16,747 nucleotides of DNA from Puniceicoccales bacterium. GTDB lineage: Bacteria; Verrucomicrobiota; Verrucomicrobiia; Opitutales; JAIRKQ01. This document shows, one piece after another, positions 1 to 8,023 of the stretch (position 1 is its first letter; each line of letters starts with the position of its first letter). The position numbers were made by a program, and so were the translations under genes. The DNA lies in contig JAISXS010000101.1 in the NCBI GenBank assembly GCA_031270385.1, positions 1-16,747 on the forward strand, in the 5' to 3' direction. The notes beneath the pieces were generated by a model. It was not told the DNA's origin. It searched no databases and worked only from the letters and a program-made list of their open reading frames with translations.

Positions 1-81
1 GAAAAATTTTGGGCTAAACTCAAACGAAAACTCAGGGATATCTTGCCTCTTTTCTCTTCCCTTGGCGATGCACTTTACCAT
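1..81 (-). CDS. Possible start of an ORF inside the edge repeat (partial)
   Basis: From ATG at 81 on the minus strand, 27 codons are open to the window edge; the product begins MVKCIAKGREKR and is basic at first. A purine-rich stretch AAGAAAGG lies about 11 bases before the ATG and could be a ribosome binding site. The same frame occurs at 16666-16747 on the plus strand. If the repeat is an insertion sequence this would be its transposase N-terminus, but no family motif can be seen, and 27 open codons can arise by chance. Confidence 0.25.
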   Translation of the reverse strand, partial: MVKCIAKGREKRQDIPEFSFEFSPKFF

Positions 82-116
82 GCTTTTTTGTGCCTTTCTT
101 AACCGGAGCTGCTATA
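1..116 (-). mobile_element. End of a multicopy element (left copy of 116-bp inverted repeat)
   Basis: Bases 1-116 are, base for base, the reverse complement of 16631-16746; the match stops abruptly at 116/117. Read on the minus strand the repeat starts TATAGCAGCTCC and runs off the window edge, so the element lies mostly to the left. A reading frame opens at ATG 81-79 (minus) and stays open for 27 codons to the edge. Identical outward-facing repeats at both ends of a window are what one expects when a contig is bounded by two copies of one insertion sequence. The element family is not recognisable from this much sequence. Confidence 0.7.
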
Positions 117-379
117 TAATACTGTCGTCCGTACTTTCGTGGGTTATATTTTTCTTTGTATCGTATTTCGTAGAACTGAGAATTTCCGTGCTGTGTATGA
201 AAAAATTAAACACCACGGTCGGAGAAATAAAATCAGCTGTGTGGAGGGCGAACGTAGCGTCCTATCTCTTTATTATTACATTTGCATTATCACATTTCTT
301 ATATGAACCGTGGTTTTTTCAGATGAAGTTGTCATTTTATACATGGTGCGAATCGGTAGTGCGGAACTTATTTAGGTAG
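62..379 (+). CDS. Small membrane protein, N-terminus replaced by the edge repeat (probable gene remnant)
   Basis: This 105-codon frame opens at TTG 62, inside the 116-bp repeat; only residues from about 19 on (after base 116) belong to the unique sequence. That part has two hydrophobic segments (about residues 20-40 and 67-82) separated by a charged loop, the layout of a genuine two-helix membrane segment. An internal ATG at 197 could give a 60-residue product. It ends at TAG 377-379, directly abutting the dxs stop codon on the other strand. I recognise no family. The most economical reading is the 3' part of a membrane protein gene cut by insertion of the repeated element, whose 5' part would lie beyond the element to the left. 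Chance ORF remains possible. Confidence 0.4.
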   Translation: MAMHFTMLFCAFLNRSCYIILSSVLSWVIFFFVSYFVELRISVLCMKKLNTTVGEIKSAVWRANVASYLFIITFALSHFLYEPWFFQMKLSFYTWCESVVRNLFR

Positions 380-2275
380 TCACGTTTTTACGAAAAACAT
401 GCCTGTTATTTTGTCTGCGATCTCACCTGCGGATAACCCATTTTCGGACCGCAGAATATCTACCGATGATCCGTGGCGAACGAATTTGTCAGGCCATCCA
501 AAGCGGAGAACTCGCGGTCTCACCGGAATTGAGTCGTAAAATTCCAAAACTGCGCTGCCGAACCCTCCGGCCAAAACGTTGTCTTCCAATGTTGCGATGA
601 TTTCGTAGTTTTTGCCAAGTTTTTCCAACATTCCTCCATCAATCGGCTTGGCGAATATGGCACTTACGATTCCAGGATCCACGCCAGCGATTCGCAAATG
701 TTTCGCGACTTCTTCGGCTACCTCGACCATGTTTCCGAGGGCTAGTAGGCAAATTTTTTTCCCTGCGACAAGTTCTTCTCCGGATCCGAGTTCTAAAAAT
801 TTGGAAAATTCAATTGAGCTTGTGTCACGCTCTACTCGGCAAAATCTCTGGTATCTGATGAAAACCGGCCTTTGCCAGGCGAACGCGGAATGTAGCGCAT
901 CGACAAACTCCTGTCCACTCCTCGGCTGCAAAATTATGGAATTTGGAATCAATCGCAGATATGAAATATCAAACATACCATGGTGTGTCGCGCCATCGCG
1001 GGGGGAAACCCCGGCCCGATCCAGGCAAAAGATTATTGGCAAATTTTGCAAACAAACATCATGTATGACCTGATCAAACGCCCTCTGCAAAAATGTCGAG
1101 TATATCGCGCAAACTGGTCGCATACCAGCTTTCGCCAGTGCCGCACAAAATGTTACTGCGTATTCCTCCGCGATCCCAACGTCGACATATTGCCCCGGCA
1201 AATTTTCGCGCATGTGGAACAACCCCGTCCCGTAAGCCATAGCTGCTACGACTCCGATGATTCTTTTGTCTTTCCTGGCGAGTTTTGTGAGTTCCATCCC
1301 AAGGATCTCCCCGTAGGAGACAATTTTTTTTTCACATTGCCGCTGAGTTCCGTCGATATTGGCAGCGGGTTCTACGCCATGAAATCGTTCCGGCGAGCTG
1401 ACGGCATCGACACAACCGCGTCCTTTGATTGTTTTTACGTGCACGAGTATCGGTCTATCGCAGCGTTTACAGAATTCTAAAATCTCTTCCAATTGGGCTA
1501 TGTTGTGGCCGTCGATCGGCCCAAAATAGCGCAGACCATAGTACTCGAAATAGGACGTCGGCAGAAATACACTTTTAATAGCGCGCTGCAAAGTTCTCAC
1601 ATTGCGGATAATTGATTTCCCGACCTTACCGCTTCCCAGTATTTTTTTTATTGAAGCCGTGATCGACCCATAGAATTTGCTGCGTAATATTTTGTTTAGG
1701 TAAAGCGGGATTGCCCCAACGTTTGAACCGATGGAAAATTCATTGTCATTGACTATGACGATTAGTCTTTTGGCCGTTGCCGGCAAGTTATTCAGAGCCT
1801 CCAGCGTCATCCCGCATGACATGGAGGCATCCCCGAGCACTGCAATTATGTGATTATTCCTATCCCCGATCCCGGCCTTATCCCTCACGTGGGCAAATCC
1901 CAAAGCGACCGACAGCGCAGTACCAGCGTGTCCAGCTACAAATGCGTCGCTTTCACTTTCTTCAGGCGCTGAAAATCCGCTGTAGCCACCGCTAAGGCGA
2001 ATTTGCGAGAACTTTGGTCCGTTCCTTCCGGTGAGAAGCTTGTGAACATACGTCTGATGGGAAACGTCGAAGATAATTTTATCCTTCGGGGAATCGAAAA
2101 CCCTGTGCAATGCTATAGTTAGCTCTACGACCCCCAGATTGGATGCCAAATGCCCGCCATTGCGACCAATTACACTTATCAGTGTTCCGCGAATCTCATT
2201 GGCAAGGTCATCCAACTGATCTTTTTTTATTTTTTTTACATCATCCGGCCCACGTATGCTATCCAATATGCTCAC
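380..2275 (-). CDS. dxs: 1-deoxy-D-xylulose-5-phosphate synthase
   Basis: DXS condenses pyruvate and glyceraldehyde 3-phosphate to 1-deoxy-D-xylulose 5-phosphate with thiamine diphosphate, the first step of the MEP route to isoprenoids and also a source for thiamine and pyridoxal. The 631-residue length is normal. Visible marks: GGHLASNLG with His42, SHQTYVHKLL with His73, the diphosphate-binding GDAS...NDN stretch (residues 148-178), GIAEEYAV with the catalytic Glu370, and DRAG...DGATHHGMFD (419-436) in the pyrimidine domain, followed by a transketolase C-terminal domain. The start is GTG at 2275-2273 (MSILDSI, usual N-terminus). It overlaps the stop of the upstream protease gene (GTGA), so the two are probably co-transcribed and translationally coupled. 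Retention of the MEP pathway suggests host isoprenoids are not imported sufficiently. Confidence 0.96.
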   Translation of the reverse strand: MSILDSIRGPDDVKKIKKDQLDDLANEIRGTLISVIGRNGGHLASNLGVVELTIALHRVFDSPKDKIIFDVSHQTYVHKLLTGRNGPKFSQIRLSGGYSGFSAPEESESDAFVAGHAGTALSVALGFAHVRDKAGIGDRNNHIIAVLGDASMSCGMTLEALNNLPATAKRLIVIVNDNEFSIGSNVGAIPLYLNKILRSKFYGSITASIKKILGSGKVGKSIIRNVRTLQRAIKSVFLPTSYFEYYGLRYFGPIDGHNIAQLEEILEFCKRCDRPILVHVKTIKGRGCVDAVSSPERFHGVEPAANIDGTQRQCEKKIVSYGEILGMELTKLARKDKRIIGVVAAMAYGTGLFHMRENLPGQYVDVGIAEEYAVTFCAALAKAGMRPVCAIYSTFLQRAFDQVIHDVCLQNLPIIFCLDRAGVSPRDGATHHGMFDISYLRLIPNSIILQPRSGQEFVDALHSAFAWQRPVFIRYQRFCRVERDTSSIEFSKFLELGSGEELVAGKKICLLALGNMVEVAEEVAKHLRIAGVDPGIVSAIFAKPIDGGMLEKLGKNYEIIATLEDNVLAGGFGSAVLEFYDSIPVRPRVLRFGWPDKFVRHGSSVDILRSENGLSAGEIADKITGMFFVKT

Positions 2276-4635
2276 TGCTCCGAATTCAATGAATCAGAAT
2301 TTGGAATCGCAGTCAACAAAACTTCACTGCCAAATTTTGATGGCTGCGTGATTTCCACCCAATCTACAACTATTCGTAAAGATTCCCTAAGATTGGTATC
2401 AAAAATCTCTATCCCATCAACGTCATCGTGTTTTTTATTTTCGTCATTTTCTGTGCTTGCTTCCACACTTTTAATGTCAGGTAAATTGATGCCCTCATAG
2501 TTATATCCCTGTGTTTTTGATAATATGCTAATTTTTTCGCTTATTTCATTTTTCACGGCGTCATCGACGATTTTTTCCGTCAGCCGCGTGGAAATTTTCA
2601 GTGGAATTTCTTTCCTATTCACGATTTCATCGAAGCGATCCACTCTTTCCATCAGCACGGCGAATTCTTCCATTGTTTCTTGCCTGGCATTTGACAGTTT
2701 GGATAATTTTGAAATTAAATCGTCGTCGAGGAACAAATTTTTGTTGGCTGATGGTTTCGCATCACCGAAATCCGCTGGTGGAATCGTGTCCCATTCGAGG
2801 GCATGGGCATGATCCGCTTCCCTCCGATGGAAGCATTCATCCAGTCCGACGAGTTTTATGTCCGATGGGACGCCCTTCAGTTGTGTCGATGATCCAGTCG
2901 GCAGATACCACTTTTGTACTGTGATGTATACTGCTCCGAGATTTTTGCCGTCCTTAAACGATCGGAAATGTCTGTTCATGTCAATAGCGGCCTGAACACT
3001 TCCCTTGCCATATGTCGATTCGGCGCCAACAATCAGCGCACGCTTGTGGTCGCGAAGTGCACCTATTAAAATTTCCGATGCCGAAGCGCTCATGGACGAC
3101 GACAGAATTGCCAGTGGCCCGTCCCAGTCCACGCGCGCATCGTCGTCGTAAAACTGCTCTATAATGCCACGGGAATCCTTTACTTGGACAACGGGACCGG
3201 TTTCTATGAACAACCCAGCTATGGAAATCGCCTGATCCAGCAAACCACCACCGTTTTGCCGTAGATCAATTACCAGGCCGTCAATTCCCCTGCCCTTCAA
3301 AATTTCAAGCAATTTTTTCACATCTCCACTCGCAGATATGGATTGTTCATTGTCGCAATCACCATAGAAGGATGGCAACTCGATTACTCCGATTTTTACC
3401 TTGTATTTTCCCCTTTCCAATTCGAAATATTTGGCACTGGCTCTCGCCTCGTTCATTTTTATGTTATCGCGGACAAGCCTAACTTCCTTCGTATCACCGG
3501 CCGCTGTTTCCAGCTTTACGCGCACAACCGTGTCCTTTTGTCCGCGTAGCAACTTCACGGTCTTGTAGAGCCTCAGGCCAACGATGTCGACGAATTCACC
3601 ATCATCCCCTTGGGCAACGGCAATTATTTTGTCTCCGGATTTAATCTCTCCGGACAGCTGTGCCGGTCCTCCGGGGGTCAATTTTTGGATCGTGCATACG
3701 CCGTTTTCATCGGCCAATTCCGCACCAACACCAATTAGCGAATTGCGAATGCGCACATTAAAATCCTCAAAGGAGTCCCGCGATAGAAAACTTGTGTGCG
3801 GATCGTACATGTTGGAGATGCTGTTTAAAAACATCTCTTGCACAACCCACGGATCGATGTCTTTGAACGTTCGTCTCCAACTCTCGTGCCTTCGTCTTAC
3901 GTTGTTTACAGCCTCTGGAAGAACCGCCATTACATCGTCCTCGCAAATCAAAATTTTTGAAATTGAACACGCCCTGCAATGGTTTCCCTGGGCACATTCT
4001 GTACAGTTTCCTTCGGATTCGGCCGAATTTTTACAGCATCCGGATTCTTTTTTCTTTGATTTGCACAGATTGATTGCCTCTCCTAGAACCTCAAATTTCA
4101 ACCTCTTTTCCCAAAGAATGTCTGCTTCTTCCTCCGTTAGTGGCCAGTTACAATCCTTCCTGTCCGGCGAAAAAGTTTCATTTTTTGAAAAATCGAAGGG
4201 AAATTCTAGTCTCCGTATGGCTTTATTGGCGAATTTAAACGCTGCTACTCTGAAACTGTTAAAAATTTCAAAAGCTGGTGTCAAACTTCCAGCTCCGACG
4301 TAAATATCTAATGTTTGCGTGAACTTTTCAAGTATGACGTCCACGTCTTTTTGTAGGAATACCATCTTCCAATGGTCGAGTTCACCGAGAAAATTCAACA
4401 GAATTGCCCTGCTATCCAGCAGCGAAATATCCCTATGCTCCAGGTGTACTTCCTCCATGCACCGGACCATGTATATTGTTTCTCTCCGCATTTCCCGTGT
4501 CGGATTCAACTCGGGATATTTTTCACCCTCGGCTGACGCCGGCAATTGCTGAATCAGGGCGACTGTCGCCAAAAAGATCGTGAAAATTTTACAAAAAATA
4601 CCCACGGAGTTTTTACATCCACACGTCATAGACAC
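2272..4635 (-). CDS. prc: Tail-specific (C-terminal processing) protease, Prc/S41 family
   Basis: A 787-residue periplasmic serine protease; Prc trims the C-termini of envelope proteins and controls murein hydrolase turnover in other bacteria. Order of parts: signal peptide (hydrophobic run about residues 12-30, likely cleavage after PASA, residue 35); N-terminal tail-specific-protease domain; PDZ domain about 295-375; S41 catalytic core with SASASEIL (nucleophile Ser518) and YGKGSVQ (general base Lys544), plus the substrate-loop motif LRQNGGG at 458-464; then a long helical C-terminal region. It is about 100 residues longer than E. coli Prc. Residues 191-231 form a cysteine-rich insert (eight Cys, including CTEC and CRAC). 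The frame opens at GTG 4635; ATG 4629 two codons later is equally good, and neither has a clear Shine-Dalgarno. Its stop overlaps the dxs start. Confidence 0.93.
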   Translation of the reverse strand: MSMTCGCKNSVGIFCKIFTIFLATVALIQQLPASAEGEKYPELNPTREMRRETIYMVRCMEEVHLEHRDISLLDSRAILLNFLGELDHWKMVFLQKDVDVILEKFTQTLDIYVGAGSLTPAFEIFNSFRVAAFKFANKAIRRLEFPFDFSKNETFSPDRKDCNWPLTEEEADILWEKRLKFEVLGEAINLCKSKKKESGCCKNSAESEGNCTECAQGNHCRACSISKILICEDDVMAVLPEAVNNVRRRHESWRRTFKDIDPWVVQEMFLNSISNMYDPHTSFLSRDSFEDFNVRIRNSLIGVGAELADENGVCTIQKLTPGGPAQLSGEIKSGDKIIAVAQGDDGEFVDIVGLRLYKTVKLLRGQKDTVVRVKLETAAGDTKEVRLVRDNIKMNEARASAKYFELERGKYKVKIGVIELPSFYGDCDNEQSISASGDVKKLLEILKGRGIDGLVIDLRQNGGGLLDQAISIAGLFIETGPVVQVKDSRGIIEQFYDDDARVDWDGPLAILSSSMSASASEILIGALRDHKRALIVGAESTYGKGSVQAAIDMNRHFRSFKDGKNLGAVYITVQKWYLPTGSSTQLKGVPSDIKLVGLDECFHRREADHAHALEWDTIPPADFGDAKPSANKNLFLDDDLISKLSKLSNARQETMEEFAVLMERVDRFDEIVNRKEIPLKISTRLTEKIVDDAVKNEISEKISILSKTQGYNYEGINLPDIKSVEASTENDENKKHDDVDGIEIFDTNLRESLRIVVDWVEITQPSKFGSEVLLTAIPNSDSLNSEQ

Positions 4636-4728
4636 ACGATACTTAAATAAAACGGCAATTTTACAAGAATAAAATCCGTTTCGCTGTAAGACACATCAAA
4701 ACACGACCCACAAAGTTGCCGGAACCGC

Positions 4729-4804
4729 TGGTGGAGCCGATCGGGATCGAACCGACGACCTCCACAATGCCATTGTGGCGCTCTACCAATTGAGCTACGG
4801 CCCC
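4729..4804 (-). tRNA. tRNA-Ala (anticodon GGC)
   Basis: A 76-nt cloverleaf on the minus strand with encoded CCA. The anticodon stem CCACA/TGTGG closes the loop ATGGCAT, giving anticodon GGC. Acceptor GGGGCCG pairs with CGGCTCC; the third pair is G3-U70, the alanine identity element, which confirms the call. The T-arm has GGTTCGATC. It lies 19 bases after tRNA-Arg and is probably transcribed with it. Confidence 0.97.
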
Positions 4805-4823
4805 ATTCTGTCAGTTGAAGAAG

Positions 4824-4900
4824 TGGCACACCACGCAGGAGTCGAACCCGCAACCTTCTGGTCCGTAGCCAGACGCTCTATCCAATTGAGCTAGTGGTGC
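4824..4900 (-). tRNA. tRNA-Arg (anticodon ACG)
   Basis: A 77-nt cloverleaf on the minus strand with encoded CCA and discriminator G. Anticodon stem TCTGG/CCAGA encloses CTACGGA, so the anticodon is ACG; A34 would be deaminated to inosine to read CGU/CGC/CGA. Acceptor GCACCAC pairs with GTGGTGT (G1-U72 wobble). First gene of a two-tRNA unit. Confidence 0.97.
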
Positions 4901-5107
4901 ATCCCTCAACTTTCGTTTAGTCTGAAATTTAAAATTTAGGAATCAAGCATTTTGTAGCGCGGTTGTTATCTATGTTTCCGGAGACATGGACTCCCTGCCG
5001 CCGGCCAAAGCCTAAAATTTACCTCTCATGTGAAATTTTTTGTAGGCAGAGACGGGACGTCTTTTTGTCAATGGCAGTGTAAAGCGTCGTCAAAATTGGG
5101 CGATTCG
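4901..5107. other. Intergenic region between tRNA-Arg and dnaX, no gene seen
   Basis: About 207 bases without a supported gene. On the minus strand it contains TTGACA-like sequences (near 5072 and 5095) and the AT-rich stretch just upstream of tRNA-Arg where a promoter is expected (TTGATT near 4944). A GC-rich patch around 4980-5015 could fold but matches neither SRP RNA, RNase P RNA nor tmRNA signatures known to me. No copy of the ~105-bp repeat family is present. Confidence 0.4.
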
Positions 5108-6388
5108 TCATTCGCCGGCTTTTATAATGCTTATCTTTGCACGAAATCCATCTTTCAATATTGATTGGACTCCCGGTGAAAGACATGATCTTTCCCGTTC
5201 AGTCCCATTGCAACTGGATTCCTCGGTGGAAAAATTTTGTTCCGAAGAACCCGCCCTCAGTTCGCGAATGTCCTGTATTATCGCATCTATCGCCCTTGAT
5301 TGTCCGCGTTCCGCAGCTTTTAGCAACGCCGTCTCGAAATTCACTGTTTCTGAAAGGCCAGTCCTAACCGAGTCCTTAGCTCCATGAATTTCTTCTAGTA
5401 TACGCACGAGCCTGTCAGGATAATTGCTGCCGCCGTTCAAAACATCCGCCAGTTGACTGTGGATTTTTTCTTCAACTATGCATAAAACCCTGTACATATC
5501 GCAGTTTTGCGATGAAATCTCATGGGAAATTTTTATGAGTTTACCATAATCCCCATAGTACATGGCGCTGATGATACCATCGATTGTTTTTTCGTCAACA
5601 AGGCCATAGGCGGCGTTGACATCGCAAATTTCTATTTCGCCATCACAGAACGTTACCATGCGGTCGAGAATTGATTCCGCATCCCTAACTCCACCACAGG
5701 CCAACTTCGCGATCGCGTTGATCGCGGCATCGGAAATTTTTATTCCATCAGCCTCAGCTATTGCGGACAGCCTTTTCGCGAGTACTTCGGTAGAAACTGG
5801 ACGGAACGAGAATCTTTGGCAGCGTGACACAATGGTTGGCAGAACCTTGTGCGCCTCCGTTGTGGCGAAAATGAATTTTACGTGCGACGGGGGTTCTTCA
5901 AGTGTTTTGAGTAGCGCGTTGAATGCTGCGTTCGACAACATGTGCACCTCATCAATTATATATATTTTATATCTACACATGGTCGGAGCGTATGCACACT
6001 CGTCGCGAAGATTTCTGATTTGCTCGACGGAATTATTCGACGCACCGTCGATTTCGATCACATCCGTGCAGCTGCTTGTCGCTATGGATCGAGAAATTTC
6101 ATCGTACGGGTCAAAATCTACGGCTGGACCGTCGTTTCCATTGAGTGCCATCGCAAATAATCGTGCCGTTGTTGTTTTTCCAGTTCCACGCGGCCCGACA
6201 AATAAGTAAGCGTGCGCAATACGGCGCGTTTTTATGGCATTCATAAGCGTTCTGACTATGTGTTCCTGGCCGATAATTTCCTCGAATGTTTTTGGCCTCC
6301 AGCGCAGGGCAATTACCCTGTATTGTTGCCGATTTTTTTCAAAAACCTCCTCCTGCATTGGGAGGAATCCTGTAGTATGCGACGCCAA
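5108..6388 (-). CDS. dnaX: DNA polymerase III subunit gamma/tau (short form)
   Basis: The AAA+ clamp-loader ATPase that opens the sliding clamp. Numbered from the TTG at 6388: Walker A GPRGTGKTTTAR (65-76, Lys71), Walker B IYIIDEVHML (142-151), sensor FATTEAHK (174-181), arginine finger SRC (Arg189). The more likely start is ATG 6358 (MQEEVFEKNRQQYRVIALRWRP), which follows AGGA at about 9 bases and gives 416 residues. The protein is gamma-sized: there is no extended tau C-terminus, and I see no A AAA AAG slippery heptamer. The four zinc-binding cysteines normally found between Walker A and the DVIEID motif are absent; residues 85-107 hold a DFDP sequence and one cysteine. It is divergent from the phosphofructokinase gene, sharing a ~140-220 bp upstream region. 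Confidence 0.95.
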   Translation of the reverse strand: MASHTTGFLPMQEEVFEKNRQQYRVIALRWRPKTFEEIIGQEHIVRTLMNAIKTRRIAHAYLFVGPRGTGKTTTARLFAMALNGNDGPAVDFDPYDEISRSIATSSCTDVIEIDGASNNSVEQIRNLRDECAYAPTMCRYKIYIIDEVHMLSNAAFNALLKTLEEPPSHVKFIFATTEAHKVLPTIVSRCQRFSFRPVSTEVLAKRLSAIAEADGIKISDAAINAIAKLACGGVRDAESILDRMVTFCDGEIEICDVNAAYGLVDEKTIDGIISAMYYGDYGKLIKISHEISSQNCDMYRVLCIVEEKIHSQLADVLNGGSNYPDRLVRILEEIHGAKDSVRTGLSETVNFETALLKAAERGQSRAIDAIIQDIRELRAGSSEQNFSTEESSCNGTERERSCLSPGVQSILKDGFRAKISIIKAGE

Positions 6389-6579
6389 AGTAAAGAATTA
6401 ATGGCAAGTTAAACTTCCTCAGTAGGAGAAAATCGATTCTGTCTGGTTGGGGAATTTATTACAGGAGCCGCGTTTTTCGGTGAAATTTTCAGTCAAGGAT
6501 GTTTTTTTACAAATATAGAAAATCTTTCGCAGAAATTTTAATTGCCTACGATGGCGTGAAAAATACAATTTTGTGTGGT

Positions 6580-7776
6580 ATGAGAAGGGTTGCTATATTG
6601 ACTGCCGGTGGGATTGCTCCGTGTTTATCTTCCGCCATCGCTGCATTGATACAGGAATACGACAAGGTGTCGCCTGAAATAGAGATGATTTGCTATCGCG
6701 ATGGATACAAGGGCTTGTTGCTCGGGGATTCCGTCAACGTTACCCATGGAACCGTGGAATCCGCGGAAATTTTGTACAAATTTGGAGGAAGTCCCATAGG
6801 AAACAGCAGGGTAAAATTAACAAACGTTGAAGACTGCGTGAAGCGGGGATTTATCAAGGAAGGGCAAATTCCTCTGAACGTTGCGGCTGAGCAGTTAGTA
6901 AAAGATAAAATCGACGTGTTGCACACCATAGGTGGGGATGATACGAATACAGTCGCCGCCGAATTAGCAAGATACCTGGAGGAAAACGGATACAAACTGC
7001 AGGTCATCGGGTTGCCGAAGACGATAGATAATGATATTATTCCGATTGCCCATAGTTTGGGGGCGAACACAGCGGCTGAACAAACTGCGGTGTTTTTCGA
7101 GCACATTGTGGCTGAAACGACGGCGAACCCAAAAATGTTCATTGTCCATGAGGTGATGGGACGCAAGTGTGGGTGGTTGGCGGCTGTTTCCGCGGTGCTA
7201 TACACGAAGAGATTGCAGGAAAGGGAATTTATTTCTTCCCTTGGTATGTCGAAAGAAAAGTATTCCATTCACGGGATATACGTTCCAGAGATGCAGATAG
7301 ATATTGAAAAAGAAGCGACTAGGTTGGCAGAAATCATGGAGACTGTTGGCTGTGTGAATATTTTTGTCAGCGAGGGTGCGTGTGTAGACGAGATAGTTTC
7401 CTCCATAGAGGCTGGCGGAGAATCCGTTCCGCGCGATGCATTTGGCCATGTGAAGTTGGATTTTGTGAACCCGGGTCAGTGGTTTGGGTCGCAGTTTGCG
7501 AAAAGGATCAATGCTGAAAAGGTACTTGTGCAAAAAAGTGGGTATTTTGCCCGCTCTGCTCCGTCGAACCTATATGATATCGCGTTGATAAACGACAGTG
7601 CTGCGATGGCCGTAAAATGCGCTACCAACGGTGAGTCCGGTGTCATAGGTCTGGATGAGGAAGACGAAAATCAAATGGCATGCATAGACTTTCAGCGAAT
7701 TAAGGGCGGAAGACCGTTTAACGTACATAAAAATATGGAGTTCGTGAATCTGCTGAGGCAGATAGGGCAGTTGTAG
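6580..7776 (+). CDS. pfp: Pyrophosphate-dependent 6-phosphofructokinase
   Basis: PFP interconverts fructose 6-phosphate and fructose 1,6-bisphosphate using PPi, a reversible, ATP-sparing glycolytic step. Numbered from ATG 6580: N-terminal MRRVAILTAGGIAPC nucleotide/PPi loop; GGDDT at 118-122, where the second Asp replaces the Gly of ATP-dependent enzymes; PKTIDND at 146-152, where Lys replaces the Gly of ATP-PFK; and MGRKCGWLA at 193-201 for sugar phosphate binding. GGDD plus PKTIDND is the accepted signature for PPi use. The frame extends upstream to ATG 6499 (27 extra residues), but the 6580 start matches the family's usual beginning; neither has a convincing ribosome site. The stop codon (TAG 7774-7776) lies inside the left end of a repeat copy. 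Confidence 0.93.
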   Translation: MRRVAILTAGGIAPCLSSAIAALIQEYDKVSPEIEMICYRDGYKGLLLGDSVNVTHGTVESAEILYKFGGSPIGNSRVKLTNVEDCVKRGFIKEGQIPLNVAAEQLVKDKIDVLHTIGGDDTNTVAAELARYLEENGYKLQVIGLPKTIDNDIIPIAHSLGANTAAEQTAVFFEHIVAETTANPKMFIVHEVMGRKCGWLAAVSAVLYTKRLQEREFISSLGMSKEKYSIHGIYVPEMQIDIEKEATRLAEIMETVGCVNIFVSEGACVDEIVSSIEAGGESVPRDAFGHVKLDFVNPGQWFGSQFAKRINAEKVLVQKSGYFARSAPSNLYDIALINDSAAMAVKCATNGESGVIGLDEEDENQMACIDFQRIKGGRPFNVHKNMEFVNLLRQIGQL

Positions 7777-7846
7777 CCGCTTCATTTGAAAAGGGCGCAT
7801 TTCCCTCATAAAAAGGGAATTTTCCCGTCGGGTACCGTTAGACGTG
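7772..7846 (+). repeat. 105-bp palindromic repeat, copy 1 (3' part merged with copy 2)
   Basis: Begins TGTAGCCGCTTCATTTGAAA, which aligns with the left end of copy 3 (TATAGCTGTTTCATCTGAAA), then continues with the family core (ATAAAAAGGGAATTTTCCC, then TACCGTTAG). Its own right terminal repeat cannot be separated from the start of copy 2. The core contains a GGGAA/TTCCC hairpin. The left end supplies the stop codon of the phosphofructokinase gene. Confidence 0.6.
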
Positions 7847-7910
7847 GTCATCTTGTCTGTGAAGGACGTGTTGTTTTTTCACAAAAATGTGTGAAATCTT
7901 CCGCCAAATA
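7843..7910 (+). repeat. 105-bp palindromic repeat, copy 2, left part (interrupted)
   Basis: Starts GTGGTCATCTTGTCTGTGAA, similar to the terminal repeat GTCATCTTACCTGAAA of copy 6, and runs through the family core (CACAAAAATG..., CCGCCAAATA). It stops exactly where copy 3 begins. Its missing right end is found after copy 4, at 8121-8148, suggesting that copies 3 and 4 inserted into it. Confidence 0.55.
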
Positions 7911-8015
7911 TATAGCTGTTTCATCTGAAAAGGACATGTTTTTCTTTATAAAAAGAGAATTTTCTTCGCCAAATACCGTCGAGTTAGGATGTCCTTGTCG
8001 AGTGTGACAGTTATA
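7911..8015 (+). repeat. 105-bp palindromic repeat, copy 3 (complete)
   Basis: Full element: left end TATAGCTGTTTCATCTGAAA..., right end ...GTCGAGTGTGACAGTTATA. The outermost 27 bases are inverted repeats with about 20 matches, ending in the perfect AAGGACAT/ATGTCCTT pair. The centre (ATAAAAAGAGAATTTTCTTC, then CCAAATACCGTC) sets the orientation. No open reading frame of note; too short for a transposase, hence MITE-like. Confidence 0.75.
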
Positions 8016-8023
8016 TATAACTG
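8006..8023. repeat. 18-bp perfect palindrome at the junction of copies 3 and 4
   Basis: ACAGTTATATATAACTGT is a perfect palindrome formed where the right ends of two oppositely oriented repeat copies meet at TATA|TATA. Confidence 0.85.

Noticed and set aside
3584..4303. 239-codon plus-strand ORF
   Set aside because: It lies wholly antisense to the prc gene, whose domains and catalytic motifs are clear; no membrane or enzyme signature on the plus strand.
4920..5100. Possible SRP RNA, 6S RNA or riboswitch between tRNA-Arg and dnaX
   Set aside because: The conserved SRP tetraloop region (GTCCGGAAGGAAGCAGCC-like) and other signatures are absent; only a GC-rich patch remains.
7772..8015. Three tandem ~70-bp units as a CRISPR array
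   Set aside because: The units diverge throughout, have no constant repeat separated by unique spacers, carry terminal inverted repeats, and no cas genes are nearby.
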